Source: Sphingomonas sp. AR_OL41
GTDB lineage: Bacteria > Pseudomonadota > Alphaproteobacteria > Sphingomonadales > Sphingomonadaceae
Direction of reading: 5' to 3'
Assembly (NCBI RefSeq): GCF_029911635.1
Contig: NZ_JARYTI010000013.1
Location: 57,711-121,710 of the forward strand
DNA: 64,000 nt
Shown here: one piece after another, positions 1-8,545 of the stretch
Position numbering within the stretch: position 1 is the stretch's first letter
Layout: each line of letters begins with the position of its first letter
Notes under the pieces: generated by a model
What the model was told of the DNA's origin: nothing
Databases searched by the model: none
The model's input: only the letters and a program-made list of their open reading frames with translations
Made by a program: the position numbers and the translations under genes

Positions 1-83
1 CAACGTCCGAGCCGGCCAAGGTGGAGATTCTCTCGGGCGTCGGCGCGGGCGACACGCTTGCGGCCGGGACGGCGCCGCGATGA
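1..83 (+). CDS. C-terminal end of RND periplasmic adaptor (partial)
   Basis: Only the last 26 residues of a reading frame are inside the window, ending TSEPAKVEILSGVGAGDTLA...APR and a TGA at 81-83. The 'VEILSGVGAGDTLA' pattern is the usual C-terminal beta-barrel/membrane-proximal ending of a membrane fusion protein. Its stop overlaps the start codon of the RND pump in an ATGA arrangement, so the two are translationally coupled. The call rests on this short tail and on position only. Confidence 0.6.
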   Translation, partial: TSEPAKVEILSGVGAGDTLAAGTAPR

Positions 84-3000
84 AACTCGGTTTATCGGGC
101 CGTCTGACCCGCGCCACGATCAGGTCGCCGCTGACGCCGCTGATGCTGCTGGCGGCGATCCTTGTCGGCCTGATCGCGACGATGACGATCCCGCGCGAGG
201 AAGAGCCACAGATCAGCGTGCCGATGGTCGACATCCAGGTGGCGGCACCCGGGCTGAACTCCAGCGACGCGGTCGAACTCGTCGCCAAGCCGCTCGAGAC
301 GATCGTCAAGAGCGTCGACGGCGTCGAGCATGTCTATACCCAGGCCGAAGACAATGGCGTGCTGGTGACGGCGCGGTTCCTCGTCGGCTCCAACCCGGAA
401 GCCGCAGCGACGCGGATCAACGAGAAGATCGCGGCCAATATCGACCGGATTCCGGTCGGCATTCCGCCGCCCAAGGTAACGGTGCGCGGCATCAACGACG
501 TGCCCATCGTGGTCCTGACCCTGACGCCGAAGGCCGGCGCGGCGGGGCAATGGACCGATCAGTCGCTGTACGCGCTGGCAGCGCGGCTCCGCACCGAAGT
601 GGCGAAGGTCGGCGATGTCGGACTGACATCGCTGGTCGGCGGCCAGCAGGAACGGATTCGCATCGCGCCCGACCCCGCAAAGCTCGCGCTGTACGGGGTA
701 CCGCTCGGTTCCGTGATCGAGGCGGCCGGCCAGGCCAACCGGACCTTTCCGGCCGGGATCGTACGCGAAGGCGGGGCGGCCACCACCGTCATCGCCGGGC
801 AAACGCTGCGCAACGCCGCTGATGTCGGTCTGCTCACCGTGCGCTCCGTGCGCGGCGAGAGCGTCTATCTGCGGGACGTGGCGCGCGTCGAGCAGGGGCC
901 GGGCGAGGATCAGGCCCGCTCATGGCGCTGGGCGCGCGCCGACGGCGGCAGCTGGTCGATGGCGCCGGCCGTCAGCCTTGCCGTCGCAAAGCGCGCGGGC
1001 GCCAATGCGGTCACGGTGTCGCGTTCGATCGTCGACCGGGTCGAAGCGCTGAAGGGTTCGCTGATCCCCGACAGCGTCGCGGTGACGGTCACGCGGAACT
1101 ATGGTGAAAGCGCCAACGAGAAGGCGAACGAGCTGCTGTTCCATCTCGCGCTCGCGACCGTTTCGATCGTCATCCTGATCGGCTTCGCGATCGGCTGGCG
1201 CGAGGCGGGGGTGACGGCGATCGTCATCCCGACCACGATACTGCTGACGATGTTCGCCTCGAACGTCATGGGCTTCACGATCAACCGGGTGAGCCTGTTC
1301 GCGCTGATCTTCTCGATCGGCATCCTGGTCGACGACGCGATCGTGATGATCGAGAATATCGCCCGCCATTGGGCGATGGCCGATGACCGCAGCCGGGTCG
1401 ATGCCGCGGTCGACGCCGTTGCCGAGGTCGGCAATCCGACGATCGTCGCGACGTTGACGGTCGTCGCGGCGCTCTTGCCAATGCTGTTCGTCTCGGGGTT
1501 GATGGGTCCCTATATGGCGCCGATTCCGGTCAACGCCTCGGCGGCAATGGTCTTCTCCTTCTTCGTCGCGGTGATCATCGCGCCGTGGCTGATGGTCCGC
1601 TTCGCGCGCAAGACGCTGGTCGACGGGCACCATGCCGACGCACATGGCGGCAAGCTCGGCGCGCTCTACGGCAGCGTCGCGCGCCGCGTGATCGGCAGCC
1701 GCAGATCGGCACGGACCTTCCTGATCGCTGTCGGGATCGCCACGCTGGTCGCCTGCTCGATGTTCTATTTCAAGGCGGTGACGGTCAAGCTGCTGCCGTT
1801 CGACAACAAGTCCGAGGTGCAGTTGGTCGTCGACATGCCCGAGGGCACGAGCTTGGAGGGGACGGCGCGCGTGCTCGAGCAAGCTGCGGCGGTGACCCGC
1901 GGCATTCCCGAGGTGACGGCGATGGAGGCCTATGTCGGAACCTCGGCGCCGTTCAACTTCAACGGCCTGGTCCGCCATTATTTCCTGCGCGCCAAGCCGG
2001 AAATGGGCGACCTGATGGTGACGCTGAAGGCCAAGGGCGACCGTTCGCGGTCGAGCCACGCGATCGCGGTCGTGCTGCGCGATCGGCTGAAATCGGTCGC
2101 GCTGCCGTCGGGCGGATCGATCAAGGTGGTCGAGACGCCGCCGGGGCCGCCCGTGCTCGCGACCCTGCTCGCCGAGATCTACGGTCCCGACGAAGCATCG
2201 CGCCGGGCGACCGCGGCCCAGGTCGAGCAGATCTTCCGGAGCGTCCCGTATATCGTCGACGTCGATAACAGCTTCGGCCAGCTGCGGCCCGAACTCCGCC
2301 TGACGCCCGACCGCGCCAAGCTTGATTCCTACGGCCTGTCCGAACGGCAGGTCTTCGACAGCATCGGCGCGCTGATGGGAACGCAGACCGTGGGCTATGC
2401 GCCGCGCGGTGACGGCCGCGATCCCCTGCCGATCGAGATCGCGCTCGATCAGTCGCAGCGCAGCTGGTCGGCGGCGCTGGCCTCGACGCCGGTCGCGGCG
2501 ACGCAGGGCGCGTCGGGCCCGCAGCTGATCGAACTCGGCCAGATCGTCGACGCGCAGATGACCCGGGGAAGCCACACCCTGTTCCGGCGCGACGGGCGTG
2601 CGGCAGACATGATCACGGCCGAACTCGCCGGCGCTTATGAGGCGCCGATCTACGGGCTGATGGCAGTCGACGACGCGATCGCGAAGTTCGACTGGAAAGG
2701 CCATGGGCTGGTGAAGCCCGAGATCCGCATGAACGGCCAGCCGACCGACGAATCCAGGCCCTCGCTGCTGTGGGACGGCGAGTGGGAGATCACCTGGGTG
2801 ACGTTCCGCGACATGGGTGCCGCCTTCATGGTCGCGCTGCTGGCGATCTATGTGCTCGTGGTCGGCCAGTTCCGCAGCTTCGCCCTGCCGCTCGTGATCC
2901 TGACGCCGATCCCGCTGACCCTGGTCGGCATCGTCATCGGCCACATGATCTTCGCCGCGCCCTTCACCGCGACATCGATGATTGGCTTCATCGCCTTGGC

Positions 3001-3301
3001 CGGCATCATCGTCCGGAACTCGATCCTGCTGGTCGATTTCATCCGCCATGCCAGAAGTCCCGAGAAGTCGCTGCGCGACACCTTGCTCGAGGCAGGGATG
3101 ATCCGGTTCAAGCCGATCGTGCTGACCGCGGCGGCGGCGATGATCGGGGCGGCCGTGATCCTGACCGACCCGATCTTCCAGGGACTGGCGATCTCGCTGC
3201 TGTTCGGGCTCGCATCCTCGACGATCCTGACGGTGCTGGTTATCCCGGCGATCTATATCGTCTTGCGCGACGACGATCGCCCCGCCACGGTTCCCGCATG
3301 A
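80..3301 (+). CDS. RND family efflux permease
   Basis: A 1073-residue inner-membrane proton-driven drug/metabolite exporter of the resistance-nodulation-division superfamily, working with the periplasmic adaptor that ends just upstream. An N-terminal membrane helix (about residues 18-38) is followed by the pore/docking domain (QISVPMVDIQVAAPG). The TM4 motif GILVDDAIVMIENI carries the paired Asp residues of the proton relay, and there is a second set of helices near 910-1060. Length matches the family (about 1000-1070). It starts with ATG overlapping the adaptor stop and ends overlapping the ArsR start, so it belongs to a tight adaptor-pump-regulator-thioredoxin operon. Substrate cannot be told from sequence. 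Confidence 0.93.
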   Translation: MKLGLSGRLTRATIRSPLTPLMLLAAILVGLIATMTIPREEEPQISVPMVDIQVAAPGLNSSDAVELVAKPLETIVKSVDGVEHVYTQAEDNGVLVTARFLVGSNPEAAATRINEKIAANIDRIPVGIPPPKVTVRGINDVPIVVLTLTPKAGAAGQWTDQSLYALAARLRTEVAKVGDVGLTSLVGGQQERIRIAPDPAKLALYGVPLGSVIEAAGQANRTFPAGIVREGGAATTVIAGQTLRNAADVGLLTVRSVRGESVYLRDVARVEQGPGEDQARSWRWARADGGSWSMAPAVSLAVAKRAGANAVTVSRSIVDRVEALKGSLIPDSVAVTVTRNYGESANEKANELLFHLALATVSIVILIGFAIGWREAGVTAIVIPTTILLTMFASNVMGFTINRVSLFALIFSIGILVDDAIVMIENIARHWAMADDRSRVDAAVDAVAEVGNPTIVATLTVVAALLPMLFVSGLMGPYMAPIPVNASAAMVFSFFVAVIIAPWLMVRFARKTLVDGHHADAHGGKLGALYGSVARRVIGSRRSARTFLIAVGIATLVACSMFYFKAVTVKLLPFDNKSEVQLVVDMPEGTSLEGTARVLEQAAAVTRGIPEVTAMEAYVGTSAPFNFNGLVRHYFLRAKPEMGDLMVTLKAKGDRSRSSHAIAVVLRDRLKSVALPSGGSIKVVETPPGPPVLATLLAEIYGPDEASRRATAAQVEQIFRSVPYIVDVDNSFGQLRPELRLTPDRAKLDSYGLSERQVFDSIGALMGTQTVGYAPRGDGRDPLPIEIALDQSQRSWSAALASTPVAATQGASGPQLIELGQIVDAQMTRGSHTLFRRDGRAADMITAELAGAYEAPIYGLMAVDDAIAKFDWKGHGLVKPEIRMNGQPTDESRPSLLWDGEWEITWVTFRDMGAAFMVALLAIYVLVVGQFRSFALPLVILTPIPLTLVGIVIGHMIFAAPFTATSMIGFIALAGIIVRNSILLVDFIRHARSPEKSLRDTLLEAGMIRFKPIVLTAAAAMIGAAVILTDPIFQGLAISLLFGLASSTILTVLVIPAIYIVLRDDDRPATVPA

Positions 3302-3612
3302 TCAGCGGCGCGTCCATCAAGGCTCTACAAGAAAATGCCGGCGAGGTCGCCGACCGGCTTCGGGTCCTTGCCAACCGTGACCGGCTGCTCATGTTGTGCC
3401 GCCTGGCGGCCGGCGAAGCCTCGGTAAGCGAACTGGTCGCGGTCACCGGACTGGCTCAGTCGAGCGTGTCGCAGCACCTCGCCGTCTTGCGCGAAGCCGG
3501 CGCGGTGCGGGTCCGTCCCGAACAGCAGACCCGTCACTACAGTCTCGCCGATCCCCGGATGCACCGCATGATCGAAGCGCTCTGCGCGGCGTGCGGGCCG
3601 GTCGCGGCGTGA
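3298..3612 (+). CDS. ArsR/SmtB family regulator, BigR/SqrR-like with sensor cysteines
   Basis: A 104-residue winged-helix dimeric repressor. The start ATG overlaps the RND stop (ATGA). The recognition helix region is LAQSSVSQHLAVLREAGAV. Cys34 (LLMLCRL) and Cys96 (EALCAACG) sit in the helices where BigR and SqrR carry the cysteine pair that forms a polysulfide link when persulfide is present; Cys99 is extra. By family knowledge it would repress a persulfide or oxidant response until its cysteines react. It is followed after 4 nt by thioredoxin 2, which fits thiol stress. Targets are inferred: probably its own operon and perhaps the divergent cluster at 5.2 kb. Confidence 0.82.
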   Translation: MISGASIKALQENAGEVADRLRVLANRDRLLMLCRLAAGEASVSELVAVTGLAQSSVSQHLAVLREAGAVRVRPEQQTRHYSLADPRMHRMIEALCAACGPVAA

Positions 3613-3616
3613 CGGC

Positions 3617-4063
3617 ATGAGCGAAGCCCGGATCGTCTGCGCGGGCTGCCGTGCGGTCAACCGTTTGCCGGCAACGCGGCTGGCTGACGCGCCGAAATGC
3701 GGGCGCTGCGGCAAGCCGCTGTTCACCGGCGCTCCCGTCGCGGCCGACGCCGGCCTGTTCGACCGATTGGTCTTGTCGGGTAGCCAGCCCGTGCTTGTCG
3801 ACTTCTGGGCGAGCTGGTGCGGCCCGTGCAAGATGATGGCGCCCGCCTTCGCGGCCGCGGCGGCAGAGCTGGAGCCAGCCGTCAGGTTGGTGAAGGTCGA
3901 TACCGAGCAGGTACAGGATGTGGCCGCGCGCTATGCGATCCGGTCGATACCGACGCTGATCCTGTTCGCCGGCGGCAAGGAGATCGCGCGGCGGTCGGGC
4001 GCGCTCGACCGCGCAACCATCGTCGGCTGGACGCGGTCGATACTAGGCCAAGGACCGCAATAG
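3617..4063 (+). CDS. trxC: thioredoxin 2 (zinc-containing thioredoxin)
   Basis: A 148-residue cytosolic disulfide reductase. The N-terminus has two CxxC knuckles (CAGC and CGRC) that bind zinc in TrxC-type thioredoxins. The thioredoxin fold follows, with the active site WCGPCK and the cis-Pro loop RSIPTLILF. It starts 4 nt after the ArsR gene and is almost certainly cotranscribed with it. TrxC proteins are typically oxidant-induced, and thioredoxins also reduce protein persulfides, which matches the BigR-like regulator next door. Confidence 0.92.
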   Translation: MSEARIVCAGCRAVNRLPATRLADAPKCGRCGKPLFTGAPVAADAGLFDRLVLSGSQPVLVDFWASWCGPCKMMAPAFAAAAAELEPAVRLVKVDTEQVQDVAARYAIRSIPTLILFAGGKEIARRSGALDRATIVGWTRSILGQGPQ

Positions 4064-4164
4064 CGGCACGAGCACCGGCTCGCCGGGGCCGCAGGCCTTG
4101 CCACAACTTTCCCTTTCCGGATCGATCAGGAAGGTCCCGCGGAACGCCGGCGATCCGTGGCCTG

Positions 4165-4536
4165 CTATTCCATGCGCGCGAAAACCGCCGCGCCGCCACC
4201 GCTGCGCTGGCGCGCGACCGCTGCTTCCGCATGCGTCAGCGCGACCGTTCCGGCAAAGGCATCGAGCAACGCGCTTACATCTGCGATCCGGGCCTGGTTC
4301 AGCCGATAGAAGACCAGCTTTGCATCGCGTCGTGTCAGCACCAGGTCGGCCTTTCGCAGTATCGCGAGTTGTTGTGAGAGACCCGGCTGCGCGACTTTCG
4401 TAATGCTTTCGATCTCGCCGACCGATCGCTCGCCGCCGACCAGCGTCCGCATCAGTTCGAGGCGGACCGCATGGGCGAGGGCGCGGAGCAGTTCGGCGGT
4501 CGCGTCCAGATCGAGCGTGGCGATGTCAGGACTCAT
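4165..4536 (-). CDS. ArsR family regulator without cysteines
   Basis: A 123-residue winged-helix regulator (AHAVRLELMRTL, recognition helix VAQPGLSQQLAILRKADLV, wing LTRRDAKLVFYRL). It contains no cysteine at all, so it cannot sense persulfide or metal through thiolates as BigR, SqrR or ArsR do. The position equivalent to the first BigR cysteine is occupied by Met in LELMRTL. The start overlaps the stop of the upstream peroxiredoxin gene by 4 nt, so the two form one minus-strand operon. Likely targets are the inverted repeat at 5233-5263. The ligand is unknown. Confidence 0.85.
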   Translation of the reverse strand: MSPDIATLDLDATAELLRALAHAVRLELMRTLVGGERSVGEIESITKVAQPGLSQQLAILRKADLVLTRRDAKLVFYRLNQARIADVSALLDAFAGTVALTHAEAAVARQRSGGGAAVFARME

Positions 4537-5195
4537 TTGGCCGGCTCGTCGGGGATCGCGGCGTAGAACCAGTCGGCCGCATCGGACGCGCCGAGTACGG
4601 CCTCAACCGTCTCGCCGGGCGGCCGAAGCAGATCCGCGCCCGGCGTCCATCCTGCCGGGGCGAGGACGTCGCCGGCATGGACGCGCTGCAAGGCCGCGAT
4701 CATCCGGATCATCTCGTCGATGGATCGGCCGACCGTGGCGGGGTAGCAGGTCATCGCGCGGAGGACGCCGTCCGGGTCCACGAAATAGCTCGCCCGAACA
4801 GCGGACGCGTCCTGCGCATCTGGCCCGAGCATCCCATAGGCGCGGGCGATCACCATCGACGGATCCTCGATGATCGGGAAATCGATCTGCACGTCGAACC
4901 GGTCATGGATCATTCGGATCCAGGCGAGATGCGAGAACAGGCTGTCGACCGACAGCGCGACAAGCGCGCAGTCGAGCGCGGCGAAGCGATCGGCGGCCCT
5001 GGCGATTGCGACGAATTCGCTGGTGCACACCGGCGTGAAGTCTGCAGGGTGGGAGAAGAGCATCACCCAGCGGCCACGCAGATCGGCGAGCGAAAACAGA
5101 CCCTGCGTACTGCGTGCGGTGAAGCCGGGGACCTCGTCGCCTAGCCGGAGCGGCGCTGCGAAGACGGGGGAGGGCGACGGGTTCTGATCTGTCAT
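4533..5195 (-). CDS. peroxiredoxin (1-Cys/Prx6-like, AhpC-TSA family)
   Basis: A 220-residue cytosolic peroxidase that reduces hydrogen peroxide and organic peroxides. The catalytic motif is HPADFTPVCTSEF, with the peroxidatic cysteine preceded by the conserved Thr/Pro, and the C-terminal 1-cysPrx domain reads AMTCYPATVGRSIDEMIRMIAALQ. I chose the ATG at 5195. A GTG at 5243 would add 16 unconserved residues and would run through the operator-like repeat at 5233-5263. It is divergent from the persulfide-dioxygenase-like gene and coupled to the downstream Cys-less ArsR gene. Confidence 0.9.
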   Translation of the reverse strand: MTDQNPSPSPVFAAPLRLGDEVPGFTARSTQGLFSLADLRGRWVMLFSHPADFTPVCTSEFVAIARAADRFAALDCALVALSVDSLFSHLAWIRMIHDRFDVQIDFPIIEDPSMVIARAYGMLGPDAQDASAVRASYFVDPDGVLRAMTCYPATVGRSIDEMIRMIAALQRVHAGDVLAPAGWTPGADLLRPPGETVEAVLGASDAADWFYAAIPDEPAK

Positions 5196-5232
5196 TTTCG
5201 CTGGCTCGCACGAAGCTGGAATTGACGCAACA

Positions 5233-5263
5233 CGATTACACACTTATATGTTTTCCGTAATCG
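5233..5263. promoter_or_regulatory. operator candidate: perfect 7-bp inverted repeat between divergent operons
   Basis: CGATTAC at 5233-5239 is matched by GTAATCG at 5257-5263, separated by 17 mostly AT-rich bases. It lies between the peroxiredoxin-ArsR operon (minus) and the hydrolase-permease operon (plus). The dimeric ArsR proteins encoded here would be expected to bind such a dyad and control both directions. No binding data can be seen; this is inference from symmetry and position. Confidence 0.55.
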
Positions 5264-5288
5264 AGCAAATAACTTTTTGGAGGGTCCG

Positions 5289-6233
5289 ATGTCCGGCACC
5301 GATGTCGACGCCGATCGCGCGCTGGATGCGGCCATAAGGGTCGTCAGCGAAGCCCGTCTCGGTGGCATGCCGACTCCGATGGTCAAGACCTTCTTCGACG
5401 AGGCGACCTTTACCGCCAGCCATGTCGTCCACGACCCATCGACCGGCGCGGCGGCGATTATCGACCCGGTACTGGACTATGATCCCGCAGCGGGGCGAAC
5501 CAGCCATCACTCGGCCGACGCGATCATCGGCTATGTCGAGGATCAGGGCCTGAAGGTCCTGTGGCTCCTCGAAACCCATGCGCATGCCGATCACCTGTCC
5601 GCCGCGCCCTATCTGAAAGAGCGGCTGGGCGGCATGATCGCGATCGGCCGCGACATCACCCGCGTGCAGGACGCGTTCGGCAAGATCTTCAACGCCGGTG
5701 AAGCATTTTTGCGCAACGGATCGCAGTTCGACCGACTGTTCGACGACGGCGACCGCTTCGCGCTGGGCTCGATCGCGGCGACGGTTCTCCACGTGCCGGG
5801 GCATACGCCGGCCGACCTCGCCTATGTGATCGGCGACGCCGTCTTTCCCGGCGACACGATCTTCATGCCCGATTTCGGGACGGCGCGGGCCGATTTCCCC
5901 GGCGGTGACGCGCACCAGCTCTACCGCTCGATCCGGCGCCTGCTGTCGCTGCCCCGCGAGGCGCGGCTTTATCTGTGCCATGACTACAAGGCGCCCGGTC
6001 GTGACGACTTTGCCTGGCAGACGACGGTCGGTGCCGAACGTGACCGGAACGTCCACGCCCATGACGGCATCGATGAGGATGCCTTCGTCGAGATGCGGAC
6101 CGCGCGCGACGCGACGCTCGACATGCCGCGGCTGATCCTGCCGTCGGTGCAGGTCAACATGCGCGGCGGCCGCTTCCCCGAGCCGGAGGCGAACGGCGTC
6201 CGCTATCTCAAGATACCGATCGACGCGTTGTGA
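5289..6233 (+). CDS. metallo-beta-lactamase fold hydrolase, persulfide dioxygenase/Blh-like
   Basis: A 314-residue protein of the ETHE1/Blh branch of the MBL fold, which oxidises glutathione persulfide to sulfite with one iron. The metal ligands are visible as ETHAHADHLSAAPYL, the His of LHVPGHTPADLAY, the Asp of FPGDTIF and the His of YLCHDY. The MPDFGTARADFPGGDA segment is typical of this group. The ATG at 5289 has GGAGG 5 nt upstream; an upstream TTG at 5277 overlaps the ribosome site and was not used. It is followed by a TauE permease, the same pairing as in BigR-controlled operons. Substrate is inferred from family and context. Confidence 0.86.
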   Translation: MSGTDVDADRALDAAIRVVSEARLGGMPTPMVKTFFDEATFTASHVVHDPSTGAAAIIDPVLDYDPAAGRTSHHSADAIIGYVEDQGLKVLWLLETHAHADHLSAAPYLKERLGGMIAIGRDITRVQDAFGKIFNAGEAFLRNGSQFDRLFDDGDRFALGSIAATVLHVPGHTPADLAYVIGDAVFPGDTIFMPDFGTARADFPGGDAHQLYRSIRRLLSLPREARLYLCHDYKAPGRDDFAWQTTVGAERDRNVHAHDGIDEDAFVEMRTARDATLDMPRLILPSVQVNMRGGRFPEPEANGVRYLKIPIDAL

Positions 6234-6246
6234 CGGCGGGCGATCG

Positions 6247-7026
6247 ATGCTGACCACCCTTCAATATGTGCTGGGAGCCCTGTCGGGCGGCCTGGTCGGC
6301 TTCACGCTCGGTTTGGTGGGCGGCGGCGGGTCGATCCTCGCCGTGCCGCTGATGGTCTATCTCGTCGGCGTCTCCAATCCGCACGTCGCGATCGGCACCA
6401 GCGCGCTGGCGGTCGCGGCGAACGCCGGCGCCAATCTGATCCCGCACGCCCGCCGGCACATGATCAAATGGCGGTGCGCGGGCATGTACGCGGCGGCCGG
6501 CGTGCTCGGCGCACTGGGTGGCTCGACGATCGGCAAGGCGTTCGACGGCCAGAAGCTTCTCGCGCTGTTTGCGGTGTTGATGGTCGTGGTCGGCGTGCTG
6601 ATGCTGCGCGGCCGCGGGAACCCGGGTGACGCCGACGTGCAATGCCGCCGCGAGAACGCACCCAAGGTGGTAGGCTATGGGGCTGCGACGGGACTGTTTT
6701 CGGGCTTTTTTGGGATCGGGGGCGGCTTCCTCATCGTCCCCGGCCTGATGGCGTCGACGGGCATGCCGATCGCCTATGCGGTCGGATCATCGCTGGTTGC
6801 GGTCGCGGCGTTCGGGCTGACGACCTCGCTCAACTATGCCTGGTCGGGATTGGTCGACTGGCCGCTCGCCGCCGTGTTCATCGGCGGGGGCGTATTCGGC
6901 GGTCTCGTCGGCGCGTGGGCATCACGGGCGCTGGCCGCCAGGAAGGGCCTTCTCAACGGTGTGTTTGCGACGCTGATTTTCGTCGTCGCGACCTACATGC
7001 TGTGGAAGAGCTGGAACGCAGTCTAA
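6247..7026 (+). CDS. TauE/SafE family sulfite/anion exporter
   Basis: A 259-residue integral membrane protein with two internally repeated halves. Each starts with a glycine-rich segment (GFTLGLVGGGGSILAVPLMVYLVG and ATGLFSGFFGIGGGFLIVPGLM) followed by membrane helices, the hallmark of TauE/SafE permeases. The family exports sulfite, sulfoacetate and related organosulfur anions. It begins 13 nt after the persulfide-dioxygenase-like gene. The simple model is that the hydrolase makes sulfite and this protein exports it. Substrate is not provable from sequence. Confidence 0.88.
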   Translation: MLTTLQYVLGALSGGLVGFTLGLVGGGGSILAVPLMVYLVGVSNPHVAIGTSALAVAANAGANLIPHARRHMIKWRCAGMYAAAGVLGALGGSTIGKAFDGQKLLALFAVLMVVVGVLMLRGRGNPGDADVQCRRENAPKVVGYGAATGLFSGFFGIGGGFLIVPGLMASTGMPIAYAVGSSLVAVAAFGLTTSLNYAWSGLVDWPLAAVFIGGGVFGGLVGAWASRALAARKGLLNGVFATLIFVVATYMLWKSWNAV

Positions 7027-7046
7027 CAACGACCGGGAGGGAAATC

Positions 7047-7907
7047 ATGTCCGCATCGACACCGACGAGCGATGAGCTGAAGGCCGAGGACTGGGCCGGC
7101 GCGATGGGCGCGAAATGGCTTGCCAATATCGACCGTTTCGAGAGCATGATCGCACCGGTCGGCGAGGCATTTCTCGAACGCGCGGCGTTCCGTCCGGGCG
7201 AGCGGGTCATCGACATCGGCTGCGGCGGCGGCGGCACCAGCATCGCGATCGGCGCGCAGGTTGGTCCCGACGGCTCGGTGCTCGGGCTCGACATCTCTCC
7301 CGACTTGATCGCGTACGCCACGACGCGTGCCCGAACCGCGGGTGCCGGGAACGTCTCGTTCGTGCAGACCGACGCGGCTACCGCGTCACCGTCCGGTGCA
7401 CCCTTCGACCGGCTGTTCTCGCGCTTCGGCTCAATGTTCTTTGCCGAGCCGGGCCAGGCCTTCGGCAATCTAAAATCGCTGATCCGGCCGAGCGGACGGG
7501 TCGATCTCGCCGTGTGGGCGCCGGCGCGCGACAATCTCTGGATCGCGGCGATGATGGGGGTGCTCGGTCGCCACCTAACGCTGCCCGCGCCCGTGCCGCG
7601 CGCGCCCGGGCCCTTCGCGCTCGACGATCCCGATTACATCCGCGCTTTGCTGGGCGCCGCCGGCTTCGTCGATGTCGACATCGCCGCCTGGGACGGGATG
7701 CAACAGGTCGGCGGTGCCGGCACGAGCCCCGAAAGTGCGGTCGCCTTCGTTCTCGAGGCGCTGTCGTTCGGCGAGCTGTTGGCCGAAGTCGCGCCGGCGG
7801 TGCGATCGGCGGTTTCGGCCGAGTTGATCGCGCTGTTCGCCCAGCACGTCGGTCCCGACGGTGTCGCGATGTCCGCGCGGGCGTGGTTCGTCTCCGCGCG
7901 CGCCTAG
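7047..7907 (+). CDS. class I SAM-dependent methyltransferase
   Basis: A 286-residue protein with a Rossmann-fold methyltransferase core. Motif I is VIDIGCGGGGTSIAIG, and the acidic end of strand 2 is VLGLDISPDLIAYA. A Methyltransf_25/11-type middle follows (FDRLFSRFGSMFFAEPGQAFGNLKSLIRPSGRVDLAVWAP). The ATG at 7047 is preceded by GGGAGGGAAATC, a good ribosome binding site. It follows the TauE gene by 20 nt and may be in the same transcript. The methyl acceptor is unknown. Confidence 0.85.
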   Translation: MSASTPTSDELKAEDWAGAMGAKWLANIDRFESMIAPVGEAFLERAAFRPGERVIDIGCGGGGTSIAIGAQVGPDGSVLGLDISPDLIAYATTRARTAGAGNVSFVQTDAATASPSGAPFDRLFSRFGSMFFAEPGQAFGNLKSLIRPSGRVDLAVWAPARDNLWIAAMMGVLGRHLTLPAPVPRAPGPFALDDPDYIRALLGAAGFVDVDIAAWDGMQQVGGAGTSPESAVAFVLEALSFGELLAEVAPAVRSAVSAELIALFAQHVGPDGVAMSARAWFVSARA

Positions 7908-8004
7908 CCGCGTTCGGCGACGATGCGCACTGGCCGACCGGTGGCCGCGAGTATTTCCGGGTGAGCACTCCAGATCTGACGATGATAGTCGAGGAACCGA
8001 AGAG

Positions 8005-8373
8005 ATGCACAAGGACTGGCCCGCCATGGCGGCGGAATTATCGGGTGCGATCAAGGAAGTGCGGCTCGGCAGCCCCGAGGTGACCAAGGCCTTTTCGGCG
8101 ATGGCGCGGGCAGCGACCGAAGCCGGTGCGCTCGACACCAAGACCAAGGAGCTCATGGCGCTCGCGATCTCGGTTGCGATCCGCTGTGACGGCTGTGTCG
8201 CTTTTCATGCCCAGGCCGCGGTCAAGCAGGGCGCCTCGCGCGAGGAGGTGATGGAAGCGATGGGCATGGCGCTCTACATGGGCGCAGGGCCCAGCCTCAT
8301 GTACGCAGCACAGGCCGTCGAGGCGTTCGACCAGTTCCAGGTCCAAGCCGACGGCGGCGCGGCGGCGGGATAG
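8005..8373 (+). CDS. carboxymuconolactone decarboxylase/AhpD-like protein
   Basis: A 122-residue all-helical protein. The redox-type AhpD motif is present as IRCDGCVAFHAQAAVKQGASREEV, with a CxxC pair and the downstream His of the proton relay. Proteins of this short type act as alkylhydroperoxidases or thiol-disulfide partners rather than true carboxymuconolactone decarboxylases. The ATG at 8005 is preceded by AAGAG. It closes a run of redox genes that starts with thioredoxin 2. The electron donor is unknown. Confidence 0.87.
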   Translation: MHKDWPAMAAELSGAIKEVRLGSPEVTKAFSAMARAATEAGALDTKTKELMALAISVAIRCDGCVAFHAQAAVKQGASREEVMEAMGMALYMGAGPSLMYAAQAVEAFDQFQVQADGGAAAG

Positions 8374-8545
8374 CGTTCGATGGCCGGGAGCGCCGGGGGA
8401 ATCGGGGCTCGGCGGGAATTGGCGAATTGAGCCGGATCTAGCGCATGCTGGCGCTTAGGGATCTTACGTAACGCGTGGCGGGCGAGAGCGGCTTATCGGA
8501 AAGGAGGTTGCCTATTCTGGCTCGCCGGTCGTCAAGCGACGGCCT

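Noticed and set aside
920..3049. Long minus-strand frame (709 codons) opposite the RND pump gene
   Set aside because: It is a shadow of the GC-rich pump gene: composition is dominated by Arg/Asp/His/Gln, there is no motif, and the plus strand encodes a complete RND protein.
5196..5243. GTG start at 5243 for the peroxiredoxin
   Set aside because: The added residues are not conserved-looking and would place the coding region across the 7-bp inverted repeat at 5233-5263; ATG 5195 fits the family start.
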